From positions 1 through 64,000 of the forward strand of contig JASGCO010000017.1 of the NCBI GenBank assembly GCA_030054095.1: a stretch of DNA of 64,000 nucleotides, read 5' to 3'. Source of the DNA: Sediminibacterium sp. Its GTDB lineage: Bacteria; Bacteroidota; Bacteroidia; B-17B0; Aurantibacillaceae. The notes beneath the pieces were generated by a model, which saw only the letters and a program-made list of their open reading frames with translations, was not told the DNA's origin and did not search any database. Positions 1 through 7,947 of this stretch are shown here, piece after piece (the stretch's first letter is position 1; each line of letters opens with the position of its first letter). The position numbers were made by a program, and so were the translations under genes.

Positions 1-82
1 GGCGCTGAGAGGTCAATTCAAAATACTCTAATAGTTGTTCAGGAAGTATGAATTTTAAGAAAGGTAAATACGAATCACTCAT
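1..82 (-). CDS. Transposase N-terminal fragment, ISAon1-like (cut by window edge)
   Basis: An ATG at 82-80 on the minus strand opens a frame that reads MSDSYLPFLKFILPEQLLEY and continues in frame off the window start, giving 27 visible codons without a stop. This resembles, from memory, the short N-terminal proteins or regions of ISAon1-type transposases of Bacteroidota, which begin with a similar LPFLK.ILPE block. The rest of the gene is not in the window, so whether the element is intact cannot be judged. It lies just beyond the tRNA-Leu terminator, with a perfect tandem repeat in its upstream region that may belong to the element end. Confidence 0.45.
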   Translation of the reverse strand, partial: MSDSYLPFLKFILPEQLLEYFELTSQR

Positions 83-133
83 AAAAATAAAGTCCCCAAA
101 ATTCAGATTTTATTTCCTGCTCCACAACTTTTG

Positions 134-153
134 GACTTGATCCGACTTGATCC
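134..153. repeat. Perfect 10-bp tandem repeat (gacttgatcc x2)
   Basis: Positions 134-143 and 144-153 are identical 10-mers with no spacer. They lie about 50 bp upstream of the partial transposase start and 35 bp from the tRNA-Leu terminator. They could be transposase-binding repeats near an insertion-sequence end, but the far end is not in the window. Confidence 0.6.
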
Positions 154-186
154 CAAAACTCCCTGATTCAATTGGGGTTTAAAAAC

Positions 187-219
187 AAAAAAGCAGACTA
201 TCTTTTAATAGCCTGCTTT
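187..219 (-). terminator. Rho-independent terminator after tRNA-Leu
   Basis: Read on the minus strand, an 11-bp stem (AAGCAGGCTAT pairing with ATAGTCTGCTT, one G-U pair) with a 6-nt loop is followed by a run of T residues. It starts about 3 nt after the tRNA-Leu 3' end. Confidence 0.8.
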
Positions 220-221
220 AG

Positions 222-306
222 TACCCGGGACGGGACTTGAACCCGTACGTCTGTTAAGGACACAGGATTTTAAGTCCTGCGTGTCTACCAATTCCACCAC
301 CCAGGC
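222..306 (-). tRNA. tRNA-Leu, anticodon TAA
   Basis: The minus strand folds as a class II tRNA. The acceptor GCCTGGG pairs with CCCGGGT, the anticodon loop CTTAAAA sits on a CAGGA/TCCTG stem and gives anticodon TAA (reads UUA), a long variable arm follows, and the T arm has TTCAAGT. The length of 85 nt fits a class II tRNA. CCA is not encoded. A small hairpin (TTAAGG, TTCG loop, CCTTAA) at 311-326 lies just upstream in the spacer after tRNA-Gly. Confidence 0.95.
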
Positions 307-328
307 GGATTTAAGGCGAACCTTAAAT

Positions 329-355
329 AAAAAGGGCTAACGATTAGCCCTTTTT
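329..355. terminator. Symmetric terminator-type hairpin between the two tRNA genes
   Basis: A perfect 12-bp inverted repeat (aaaaagggctaa / ttagcccttttt) with a 3-nt loop has A runs on one side and T runs on the other, so it looks like an intrinsic terminator in either direction. It sits one base after tRNA-Gly and before tRNA-Leu, both on the minus strand. Confidence 0.75.
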
Positions 356-356
356 G

Positions 357-429
357 AGCGGAAGACGGGTCTCGAACCCGCGACCTTAACCTTGGCAAGG
401 TTACGCTCTACCAACTGAGCTACTTCCGC
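357..429 (-). tRNA. tRNA-Gly, anticodon GCC
   Basis: The minus strand gives a 73-nt cloverleaf. The acceptor GCGGAAG pairs with CTTCCGC, the D arm has AGCTCAGTTGGTAGAGC, the anticodon loop TTGCCAA sits on a TAACC/GGTTA stem and gives anticodon GCC, and the T loop is TTCGAGA. CCA is not encoded. It is the first gene after the promoter at 440-469. Confidence 0.97.
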
Positions 430-439
430 TTTGGGAGTG

Positions 440-469
440 CAAAGTTAATTGTTTTTTTTTATTTGCAAA
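440..469 (-). promoter_or_regulatory. Bacteroidota-type promoter for the tRNA genes
   Basis: On the minus strand TTTG (469-466) and TAACTTTG (447-440) are separated by 18 nt, matching the TTTG / TAnnTTTG consensus known for the Bacteroidota primary sigma factor. The expected start is about 433, only a few bases before tRNA-Gly. This is the clearest promoter in the window. Confidence 0.8.
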
Positions 470-506
470 TTTTTTTTGAACTTTTTTCTGCTTTTGTCCC
501 TTCCCC

Positions 507-1697
507 TTAGGCATCCTTTCCGGGAGGCAAATGCCCCTCTCCACGCCGGCCCATGCCTAATCCACCCGCCTTTTTAATGGCACTGTCCCCAAATTTCAAC
601 CGAATCTTATCCATGGCCTGGTATAACTTTACCATTTCCTCCGTATCATCAAACAAATTAATCTGATTAAACCCGTTTACCAGATGCGAAAATTTAATCC
701 CAATCAAGCGTATCAGTACCCGGCGGGTATAATTTTTATCGAGTAGTTCCAGTAGCTTTTTTTGTATCACGTGGTCACTGGCCGTATAAGGAATTTTCAT
801 CTGAAAGGTATGCGTCTGAAAATCACTGTAACGTAATTTCAACGTCACACAACCTGTTACCTTTTCCTGTTTCCGCAACTGAAAGGCCAGTTCATGCACC
901 ATACTTACCACCATCCGCTTCAAGTGCTGCACATCCGTTGTATCCTTATCAAATGTGGTTTCAGTACTCATGCTCTTTTGCTCACTGTATGGCTCTACCG
1001 GATTATTATCAATAGCGTTACACCGCTTCCAGATCAACACTCCGTTCTCCCCCATCACCCGCTGAAATAACCCCACCTGCATTTGCTGCACCGTTTCAAT
1101 TTTCTCAATCCCCATGCTACGCAACTGCACATACGTTTTATCGCCCACGCCCGGCATCTTTTTAATACTCAATGGTGCCAAAAACTGCTTTTCCAGTCCC
1201 AGATCAATGTACTTCTCGCCATTAGGCTTTGCTTCGTTGGTAGCTATTTTACTAACGGTTTTATTATTCGATAAACCAAACGAAATAGGGAGTCCCGTTT
1301 GCTGCATGATCGTTTCACGCAGTTCGTGCGCCCACAAGGTAGCGGTTTTAATGTACTTGTCCATTCCGCTGATATCGAGGTAATGCTCATCAATACTGGC
1401 TTTTTCTACCACTGGCGCGCGCGATTCTATAATTTCGGTAACAATGCGCGAGTGTTTACTATACGCGTCCATATCGCCACTGATAAAAATACCCTGCGGA
1501 CATAACTGACGCGCCAGTTTGGCCGACATAGCACTGTGTACCCCAAATTGCCGGGCCTCATAACTACACGACGATACTACCCCCCTGTCGCTGCTGCCAC
1601 ATATAATAACCGGTTTACCCATTAACGCGCTGTTCTGCAACCGTTCAACGGACACAAAAAACGAATCCAGATCCATGTGCATTACGCGGCGCTCCAT
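507..1697 (-). CDS. dinB: DNA polymerase IV (Y-family translesion polymerase)
   Basis: This is a Y-family polymerase that copies past damaged bases with low fidelity. The palm motif HMDLDSFFVSVE lies near the N terminus, followed by the catalytic block SIDEHYLDISG, a helix-hairpin-helix region (MPGVGDKTYVQLRSMGI) and the little-finger domain. Near the C terminus NQINLFDD looks like a sliding-clamp binding box. The ATG at 1697 is chosen over the longer in-frame ATG at 1766 because family proteins begin just before the palm motif and the upstream 23 residues look unrelated; this gives 396 aa. His replaces the usual Ala or Phe after SIDE. No UmuD-like partner is adjacent. It is followed by the tRNA promoter at its 3' side. 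Confidence 0.93.
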   Translation of the reverse strand: MERRVMHMDLDSFFVSVERLQNSALMGKPVIICGSSDRGVVSSCSYEARQFGVHSAMSAKLARQLCPQGIFISGDMDAYSKHSRIVTEIIESRAPVVEKASIDEHYLDISGMDKYIKTATLWAHELRETIMQQTGLPISFGLSNNKTVSKIATNEAKPNGEKYIDLGLEKQFLAPLSIKKMPGVGDKTYVQLRSMGIEKIETVQQMQVGLFQRVMGENGVLIWKRCNAIDNNPVEPYSEQKSMSTETTFDKDTTDVQHLKRMVVSMVHELAFQLRKQEKVTGCVTLKLRYSDFQTHTFQMKIPYTASDHVIQKKLLELLDKNYTRRVLIRLIGIKFSHLVNGFNQINLFDDTEEMVKLYQAMDKIRLKFGDSAIKKAGGLGMGRRGEGHLPPGKDA

Positions 1698-1810
1698 TAT
1701 TTCTTTTACTGTTACTTTCCAAAAGTACCGGTTTTTAAGACTACTGATTGCTACAAAACGTAACATTATTCCCCATCCGGCATTCTACAAAGAGATAACC
1801 AAAATCAGGA

Positions 1811-1975
1811 GCCGTTTTCCTCCCCACCAAGCCCTGCAAAAACCGCGTTTTACGTTATAGCTTGCTTGTACTTTGTGGCTTTTGCTGCGGCTCCGGTAGC
1901 TTCCGGAGGTCGCTTTCTCGCTCGCGCAAAATCACACAAAGTCCCGCGCAAGGCTGCCACTGCAACCGCTCGGCC
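1811..1975 (+). repeat. Dispersed repeat, copy 1
   Basis: This segment fills much of the 1698-2033 gap and matches, in inverted orientation, the segment at 25873-26074. Shared blocks include the ccgcgttttNcgttatag region, then gcttgcttgtactttg, and at the other end aaggctgccactgcaaccg followed by ctcggcc. The middle differs by substitutions and a 36-nt length difference. Its sequence is more G+C-rich than the flanking intergenic DNA. Both copies keep an open frame with peptides of the form MYF..FA.AP.AS and KAATATARP. I recall similar repeat-associated short hypothetical proteins in other Bacteroidota but cannot confirm this. The remaining parts of the gap show nothing I can name. Confidence 0.8.
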
Positions 1976-2033
1976 GGTAAAAATAATGTTCCACTACAGA
2001 AACAAATTTCATCACGAAAGAAGATATTTTGGA

Positions 2034-3110
2034 TTATCGGTGGTCCCGCCGGTCCATAAACGGCTTTTCAAAATAACGATACACCAGGTAAGACAACACA
2101 CTGATAACACACAGAAAAAGGAGCAAAAATCCCCAGAACCCAATACATGATTCCATAGGCCAGTAAGGCAACAACACTAAAATAACCGGCAAATGAATCA
2201 GGTAATTGGCATAGCTCAGTTTGGCCACCCATTCCACCAAGGCTCCTCCAATACGAAGACGCTTCAGAAAAAAACAAGCCGGCATCATTAACATGCAAAA
2301 AAAAGCAAGCGTAGCCGTGTACCCCGTCTTGTAAAAAAACAAATGCTGATCATAACGAAAAAACGTAAAAAACAACACCCCAAAACAGCCAATCATAAAA
2401 AGTGGCTGCCTCCATTTTTGCATCCATTCCGGGAAACGGTAAATCAAAAACGCCATCAGCATTCCATACCCCGGCGCATCTAACTGCGTAATCACCCGTT
2501 TACGGTACCACACATCCCACAACGGATAAGTGTCGTAAGGTTGTTCCGAAAAATACCGCACCACAACAGGACACACAATAAAAAGCGCGCACGTTAACAA
2601 ATAGGCCCTGTAAGGTTTGTGCCGGCCAATCTTTAAAAAAACAAACACCAGCACAGGAAACAAACCATAAAACCATTCTTCCACACTTAAACTCCACGAT
2701 TCCCAGTAAAGAAAATCAAATGGGAGTATAAGATTCTGACAAAAAAAAACGAAAGAAAGCAGGTATTTATTTAAACTTCCGGGAATAAGATGAAAAGCTA
2801 TCAGCAAAACGTTTACCAGTAAAAACAGATAATAATTCGGGAGTGTACGCCACCACCTCCGTTTCAGAAATTTAAAAATATGACTGGTACCAAAATCAGG
2901 GTAACGGTCCAGGTCACTCAGTAACATCTCTCCAATAAGGCAACCACTTAACACAAAAAAAAGTGTAACCCCATCGGGCATATTAAAATCGTGCAATGCG
3001 GGGAACTTTTTCTGTAAAACCGGTGCCAGATGGGTAAACACCACAAAAAACGTGGCAAGGCTCCTGAAACAATCAAAACCGGCTATTCTGCTTATAGAGG
3101 AAGTACTCAA
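2034..3110 (-). CDS. Acyltransferase family 3 membrane protein (first of a tandem pair)
   Basis: This is a multi-spanning inner-membrane O-acyltransferase of the OatA/NodX type, which moves acyl groups onto surface sugars. The family signature RSLATFFVVFTH, with the conserved Arg and His, lies at about residues 16-27, followed by DGVTLFFVLSGCLIG and many hydrophobic segments. It is 358 aa, normal for the family without a C-terminal SGNH domain. The start is probably TTG at 3110, because an in-frame stop lies shortly upstream and the frame aligns there with the paralog at 3128-4204. It follows that gene by 17 bp, so both are probably co-transcribed. The substrate is unknown. Confidence 0.85.
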   Translation of the reverse strand: MSTSSISRIAGFDCFRSLATFFVVFTHLAPVLQKKFPALHDFNMPDGVTLFFVLSGCLIGEMLLSDLDRYPDFGTSHIFKFLKRRWWRTLPNYYLFLLVNVLLIAFHLIPGSLNKYLLSFVFFCQNLILPFDFLYWESWSLSVEEWFYGLFPVLVFVFLKIGRHKPYRAYLLTCALFIVCPVVVRYFSEQPYDTYPLWDVWYRKRVITQLDAPGYGMLMAFLIYRFPEWMQKWRQPLFMIGCFGVLFFTFFRYDQHLFFYKTGYTATLAFFCMLMMPACFFLKRLRIGGALVEWVAKLSYANYLIHLPVILVLLPYWPMESCIGFWGFLLLFLCVISVLSYLVYRYFEKPFMDRRDHR

Positions 3111-3127
3111 TCCGACTGACTTTTAAT

Positions 3128-4204
3128 TCATTTGTCTCTTTGGTTCATAAGAGGTCTTTCAAAATACCTGTAAATAACATACGAGCATAAAAATATAAAA
3201 AGAAGGTAAAGCACGGCAAATGGCACTAAATGAACCACTTTGCTAACAGGAAACATACGATCTGCCAGGTACAAAACAGTTAAATGGCATAAATACAAGG
3301 AGTAACTTAACTTACTGGTTAGTGTAAAAAAAGAACGTCCAGTCTTAAGCGTGGTGCTATAGTATCCCATAGGCAATACAAAAGCGCAGCTTATGGCCAT
3401 GGTACTTGTAAAAAACAATTTGTAAAATAGTACGTTATCAGGGAAAGAAATTTGCGGTAGCATTATAAATCCACACGCCCCTGCCCCAAAAAACAATAAT
3501 TTCCATCGCTTAAAAAAACCGGGAAACTCTTTTATCAGCAAAGCCATTAACATACCATATCCTATGCAGTCTATACTTGTGATAACCCGCTTGCGGTACC
3601 AGGCATCCCAAACATCAAACTGAAGGTATGGCGCCTTTGACACCAACCGGATAACCAGCGGCATTAAAATAAACAGCAAACAGGAAATAAAATAGGCCAG
3701 TTTTTCCTTAACATGAACTAACCGAATGAAGAAAAGTAATAAAAACGGAAATAAAAGGTAAAACCACTCCTCAATACATAAACTCCACGACTCCAGATAA
3801 ATATCGCCACGAGGAGCAAACAACGTTTGTCCGAAATAAAAATATCCCAACACATCTTTGCTTACTGTTCCGGGAATAAAATGAAAAAATGCAAGGATGA
3901 TATTAATAAATAGAAACAGGTAATAATTTGGCAGTGTCCGCCACCAGCGGCGTTTAATAAACGCAAAAACAGAACGTGTATCAAATGGTTTAGTCTCATC
4001 CAGTGTATTAAGTAAAATCTGGCCAATTAAAAAACCACTTAAAACAAAAAACAACGTAACCCCGTCCGGAATATTAAACTGATCAAGCTGAGGAAAAAAC
4101 CGCAGGAGTAATTGATTGAAATGAATGTAAATTACAATGAGTATAGCAACGCTTCTTATAACGTCTAACCCCGCTATTCGTATTTCGGCCCGGTTATTTA
4201 CCAC
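3128..4204 (-). CDS. Acyltransferase family 3 membrane protein (second of a tandem pair)
   Basis: This is a paralog of the downstream gene, also 358 aa, with the same order of motifs: RSVAILIVIYIH near the N terminus, PDGVTLFFVLSGFLIG, FIKRRWWRTLPNYYLF, and ESWSLCIEEWFY in the middle. About ten membrane-spanning segments are apparent. The start is a GTG at 4204, 3 bp after the lptB stop, so it is likely in the lptB transcript. An envelope glycan or lipid modification role is suggested by the family and by the LPS-export neighbour; the acceptor cannot be inferred. Confidence 0.85.
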   Translation of the reverse strand: MVNNRAEIRIAGLDVIRSVAILIVIYIHFNQLLLRFFPQLDQFNIPDGVTLFFVLSGFLIGQILLNTLDETKPFDTRSVFAFIKRRWWRTLPNYYLFLFINIILAFFHFIPGTVSKDVLGYFYFGQTLFAPRGDIYLESWSLCIEEWFYLLFPFLLLFFIRLVHVKEKLAYFISCLLFILMPLVIRLVSKAPYLQFDVWDAWYRKRVITSIDCIGYGMLMALLIKEFPGFFKRWKLLFFGAGACGFIMLPQISFPDNVLFYKLFFTSTMAISCAFVLPMGYYSTTLKTGRSFFTLTSKLSYSLYLCHLTVLYLADRMFPVSKVVHLVPFAVLYLLFIFLCSYVIYRYFERPLMNQRDK

Positions 4205-4207
4205 ATC

Positions 4208-4933
4208 TTACTTACGTAATTCAAAATTTTGTCCGAGATATACACGACGTACTTGCTCATCATTGGCCAGATCTTCAGCGCTTCCGCTTTTAATAACACT
4301 TCCGCTATACAATAAATACGCCCTGTCGGTAATACTTAAGGTTTCGTGTACATTATGATCTGTAATCAGTATGCCAATGTTTTTATCCTTCAGTTTCCGC
4401 ACCACCGTTTGTATATCCTCTACCGCAATCGGATCCACTCCCGCAAAAGGCTCGTCCAGTAAAATAAATTTGGGGTCAGTAGCCAAAGCCCTCGCTATTT
4501 CGGTTCTACGGCGCTCTCCTCCACTTAACTGATCGCCCAGATTCTTACGCACATGATGCAGAGCGAACTCATCCAGCAAACTCTCTACTTTTAATTCCTG
4601 TTCCTTCTTCGTTAGTTTGGTCATTTCCAAAACCGCCCGGAGGTTATCTTCGATGCTGAGTTTTCTGAAAACCGAGGCTTCCTGAGGCAAATAACCCACC
4701 CCCAGTTGCGCGCGCCGGTACATGGGTTCCTTCGTTATATCTTTATCGTCAAGGTAAATAGTGCCACTATTGGGCTTCACCATACCCACAATCATATAAA
4801 ATGAGGTAGTTTTACCAGCGCCATTGGGCCCCAATAACCCTACAATTTCGCCTTGTTTTACCTCCACACTTACATTGTTGGCCACCGTGCGGTTTTTATA
4901 CTTTTTAACCAGATTTTCTGAGCGCAATACCAT
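4208..4933 (-). CDS. lptB: LPS export ABC transporter ATP-binding protein LptB
   Basis: This cytoplasmic ATPase powers extraction of lipopolysaccharide from the inner membrane with LptF and LptG. It is 241 aa with Walker [10 protein letters not shown] at about residues 35-43, Q-loop LPQEASVF, signature [16 protein letters not shown], Walker [14 protein letters not shown] and the H-loop DHNV. The LptB-typical [14 protein letters not shown] block separates it from amino-acid and other ABC ATPases. It lies 3 bp downstream of the DUF5686 gene and 3 bp upstream of the acyltransferase pair, which suggests an envelope-biogenesis operon. The other lpt genes are not in the window. Confidence 0.95.
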   Translation of the reverse strand: MVLRSENLVKKYKNRTVANNVSVEVKQGEIVGLLGPNGAGKTTSFYMIVGMVKPNSGTIYLDDKDITKEPMYRRAQLGVGYLPQEASVFRKLSIEDNLRAVLEMTKLTKKEQELKVESLLDEFALHHVRKNLGDQLSGGERRRTEIARALATDPKFILLDEPFAGVDPIAVEDIQTVVRKLKDKNIGILITDHNVHETLSITDRAYLLYSGSVIKSGSAEDLANDEQVRRVYLGQNFELRK

Positions 4934-4936
4934 GTG

Positions 4937-7408
4937 TTACAGATTAAGTTGGAAACCGAATTTGAATCCGAAATTATCAATGGCCCTTGGCAACTGATAA
5001 TTTAAACGCCAGAAGGCATCTACCCTGAATACTTTAAAAATATTTTCAATGCCCGCGCTGGCTTCAACATACGGTGCCTTTTCAAGCGATTTAAGTGTAG
5101 AGGGGAATAACAGGGTGCGTCGGTTCTTAGCGTCCACGCTACCCCAAACCGCCTTGGCAGTTACCACCTCGCGCCATTTCAACTTACGCAATAGTGGAAT
5201 TTTATTCAGAAACAAGCCTTCAAAATGGTGATATACCGCCGCAGACACAAACTGATCACTTGCAAATTCATAATACTTCATCATATTAAATGCCATGTAG
5301 TCGTACAAATACGTTTCGTTACCCCCGTGTAACTCCATAATAGGATAAGGTACCTGCCCCCATATTTTACCACCTTCGAGCACATAATCGGTATATCCTA
5401 AAATAGGCGTAATCCGGATACGGTCACTCACATTAACAACCAATTTACTGTAATCGTACTCTCCCTTAAACGCGTTTTGCAGTGATTTGGAATAATTTAC
5501 CTGTAACACCGGAAACTTTGTACCCAACGACAAACGACTAAACCCTTCCCCCACAAACTTTTCTTTCCATGCAAAACGCACATTCACACGAGCTTCCGTA
5601 TTATTGATAAACTCTTTCTCGCCTATGGTACCATCACGCTTATATACCAGATAACGGTTTTCTCCCAATGGCTGAAACTGACGCCCCACCAAGGTAGCTT
5701 TGGTAATTAACCCTGGAAACCATTCCCTCTCGTACCAGGCTTCCGCACTATTTACACGGGTTAAATTCGTTAATGGATTCGTCCTGAAAAATGATGCCAG
5801 CACATTATCCTGCGAAAACCCATTGGTACTTTGTCCCAGAATTTCGTAATCACTTCGTAGATTCATGCCTACTAACTGCCGGCGTGGCCTTTTGGTTAAA
5901 AAAGATTTAAACCCAAGGCTGTATTTCCATTTCTCATCCAGTAAGCCCACAGCCACATACCCATTCAACTCATACCATTTACTAAAAACATCGCTGGTGC
6001 GACCGCCAAATCTTAAACGCAATCCTTCCACACGATTATAGGATACCAGATTAGAGTATGGACCAATTTCAAAGTTGTTGAATTTTTTGTAGCCTGCTAC
6101 CAGAACATAAAACACATCCACCCAGGTTTTATACACCGGTAGAGATTGTATCGTGTCAATCATTTTATAAATCTTTTGCTCACGGGCAGTTAAACTATCG
6201 TGGCGACTGGCAGCCCAAAACTCATCCGATTTTTTAGTAGCGTCATCCTCCACTACAATCTTATCGGCAAACTCATAAAATTTATCCGCACGTGCCTGAT
6301 TAATCACTATGTCTTTGTACGACGTTGTTTTCCGACCGTAAAAACCAATAGCGTTTTTAGTAGGTGCAAAATCAATCACTAACCGGTCTTTCTTCAACAT
6401 CCACACACTGTCTTTATACGAAAACTCCTGGGTAATATTGGCGGCATTAATAAAGTTGATATTCGCATCCTTCGGGATACTCATTTCCAACCGGCGTATT
6501 CCCCAGGTAGTATCCGCAATCCACATATTGCCGGTAAAACTTAACTCCTGAACCCGCTTGGGCTTAAAACGGATATGATACACCCTGTGCTCGCCAATAA
6601 AGGTACTGTCTTCGAGGAAAAACTTATAATAGAAAAACGCATTCTCAGAAATAGGACTTGGGAATTGTTTGTTAAACACATTGATATTATTATCATAAAT
6701 ATTAATGTTCTGATACATATCGCCCATTACCTGAGAGATGCTGGAATTTTCTACCCCTGTAATTTTACTGGCTACAACGACTTCTTTTTTACGGGTAGGA
6801 TCACTCTTGTAGTAAAATTTAGACAGGTTCTCAACAATAAAAAACGGAAGGGAAGGTTTCTCATCACTAAAGGTACTATCCACGTTTTCAAACACAAACT
6901 GGATGGGTTTAAATACTTTCTTATTCCGCATTTCCTTAGGGATGCGGTTAAGGTCAAATTCTAATTTATTGTACGTTTCGTATTCGTAGGCTTTCAGGTT
7001 CGACCGGTTATTCTTATCCTTATTCCGCACACAGTTCCTCACTATACGATGCGCGGGATTTTCTCCTGCCAGTACGGTTACCTCGTCCAGTTTAAGTCCG
7101 CCTTCATCCTCAAGCGGAATATTTATTTCCTGCTCGGCCAGTGTCTTATTAATGGCCCGGGCCATGCGTTTGTAACCCACATACGTTGCCACTATCGAGT
7201 CGCCCAGCTTACTGGTTTTAATAACATAATTCCCATCAAAATCAGTTTGTGTACCCATCGTGGTGCCTTTAATAATTACCGGCACAAACGGGAGCGCCTC
7301 TTTATTTCCGGCGGCAAATACCTTTCCCTTTATTGTGTACTGCTGCGCCTTCACTCCAAGTAAAGTGAGGCAGCATATCCAAACAAATAACCGGTTTATC
7401 ATGGGCAT
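4937..7408 (-). CDS. DUF5686 protein with carboxypeptidase-regulatory-like domain
   Basis: This exported 823-aa protein starts with a signal peptide (MPMINRLFVWICCLTLLGVKAQ), followed by a CarboxypepD_reg-like beta-sandwich at about residues 24-110 (GKVFAAGNKEALPFVPV, FDGNYVIKTS), as found in TonB-dependent receptors. The remainder fits DUF5686, with a C-terminal half rich in alternating hydrophobic strands that suggests an outer-membrane barrel. No TonB plug domain is evident. The family is common in Bacteroidota and its function is not established. Its position directly before lptB suggests an envelope role. Met3 is an equally possible start. Confidence 0.85.
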   Translation of the reverse strand: MPMINRLFVWICCLTLLGVKAQQYTIKGKVFAAGNKEALPFVPVIIKGTTMGTQTDFDGNYVIKTSKLGDSIVATYVGYKRMARAINKTLAEQEINIPLEDEGGLKLDEVTVLAGENPAHRIVRNCVRNKDKNNRSNLKAYEYETYNKLEFDLNRIPKEMRNKKVFKPIQFVFENVDSTFSDEKPSLPFFIVENLSKFYYKSDPTRKKEVVVASKITGVENSSISQVMGDMYQNINIYDNNINVFNKQFPSPISENAFFYYKFFLEDSTFIGEHRVYHIRFKPKRVQELSFTGNMWIADTTWGIRRLEMSIPKDANINFINAANITQEFSYKDSVWMLKKDRLVIDFAPTKNAIGFYGRKTTSYKDIVINQARADKFYEFADKIVVEDDATKKSDEFWAASRHDSLTAREQKIYKMIDTIQSLPVYKTWVDVFYVLVAGYKKFNNFEIGPYSNLVSYNRVEGLRLRFGGRTSDVFSKWYELNGYVAVGLLDEKWKYSLGFKSFLTKRPRRQLVGMNLRSDYEILGQSTNGFSQDNVLASFFRTNPLTNLTRVNSAEAWYEREWFPGLITKATLVGRQFQPLGENRYLVYKRDGTIGEKEFINNTEARVNVRFAWKEKFVGEGFSRLSLGTKFPVLQVNYSKSLQNAFKGEYDYSKLVVNVSDRIRITPILGYTDYVLEGGKIWGQVPYPIMELHGGNETYLYDYMAFNMMKYYEFASDQFVSAAVYHHFEGLFLNKIPLLRKLKWREVVTAKAVWGSVDAKNRRTLLFPSTLKSLEKAPYVEASAGIENIFKVFRVDAFWRLNYQLPRAIDNFGFKFGFQLNL

Positions 7409-7443
7409 TTATAAAAGTATTAAAATCAATTCATGTCAGCAAG

Positions 7444-7947
7444 TTACTGTTTCACAACAGTACTACTAATTTCCATATCATTTTTAAATTTCGAGGTTTG
7501 AATGAGTACCCCTGTTGTATCATAAAATTCCCAGAGACTGTCTTTCAGATTATTTTTATAAAACCCTTTATAGCGGATTTTTCCGTTGGTATAAAAGGTA
7601 GTATTAGAACCACTCATTTGTCCTTTATCATAGAACATTTCGCTCCACTGCAAACCATTTGGGTAAAAAGACACCCATTGTCCGTGGCGTTTGCCAAAGC
7701 GGTAATAGCCACGGTATTTTACAATACCATTATCATAGCGCTCCAGAAAATCGCCGGAATAAGTGCTATCCGGATCAATAATAATAAGAGGATTTTTCTT
7801 TTTGGCTTCCACCAACGAATCGTGAATTACTTTTAACTTGATGGAATCCTGCCGGTGTTGCTCGGCTTTTTTCTCCTCTTCAGTTTTTACACATCCCATC
7901 ATAATCAGTGCAGTTAGTAATGTAATCGCAGTCGTTTTCATTCTCAT
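7444..7947 (-). CDS. MORN-variant (YwqK-like) repeat lipoprotein
   Basis: This 167-aa protein has a lipoprotein signal peptide ending in MMGC, with Cys19 as the probable lipidation site. It is followed by a charged linker and at least three repeats of about 22 residues of the type YRFGKRHGQWVSFYPNG and FYTNGKIRYKGFYKNN. Such repeats are annotated as MORN-variant or YwqK-type in Bacteroidota; the link of that name to toxin-antitoxin systems is an annotation habit, not evidence here. The start ATG shares one base with the stop of the polyprenyl synthase gene (TAATG), so the two are translationally coupled. Its function is unknown, probably at the periplasmic side of a membrane. Confidence 0.8.
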   Translation of the reverse strand: MRMKTTAITLLTALIMMGCVKTEEEKKAEQHRQDSIKLKVIHDSLVEAKKKNPLIIIDPDSTYSGDFLERYDNGIVKYRGYYRFGKRHGQWVSFYPNGLQWSEMFYDKGQMSGSNTTFYTNGKIRYKGFYKNNLKDSLWEFYDTTGVLIQTSKFKNDMEISSTVVKQ

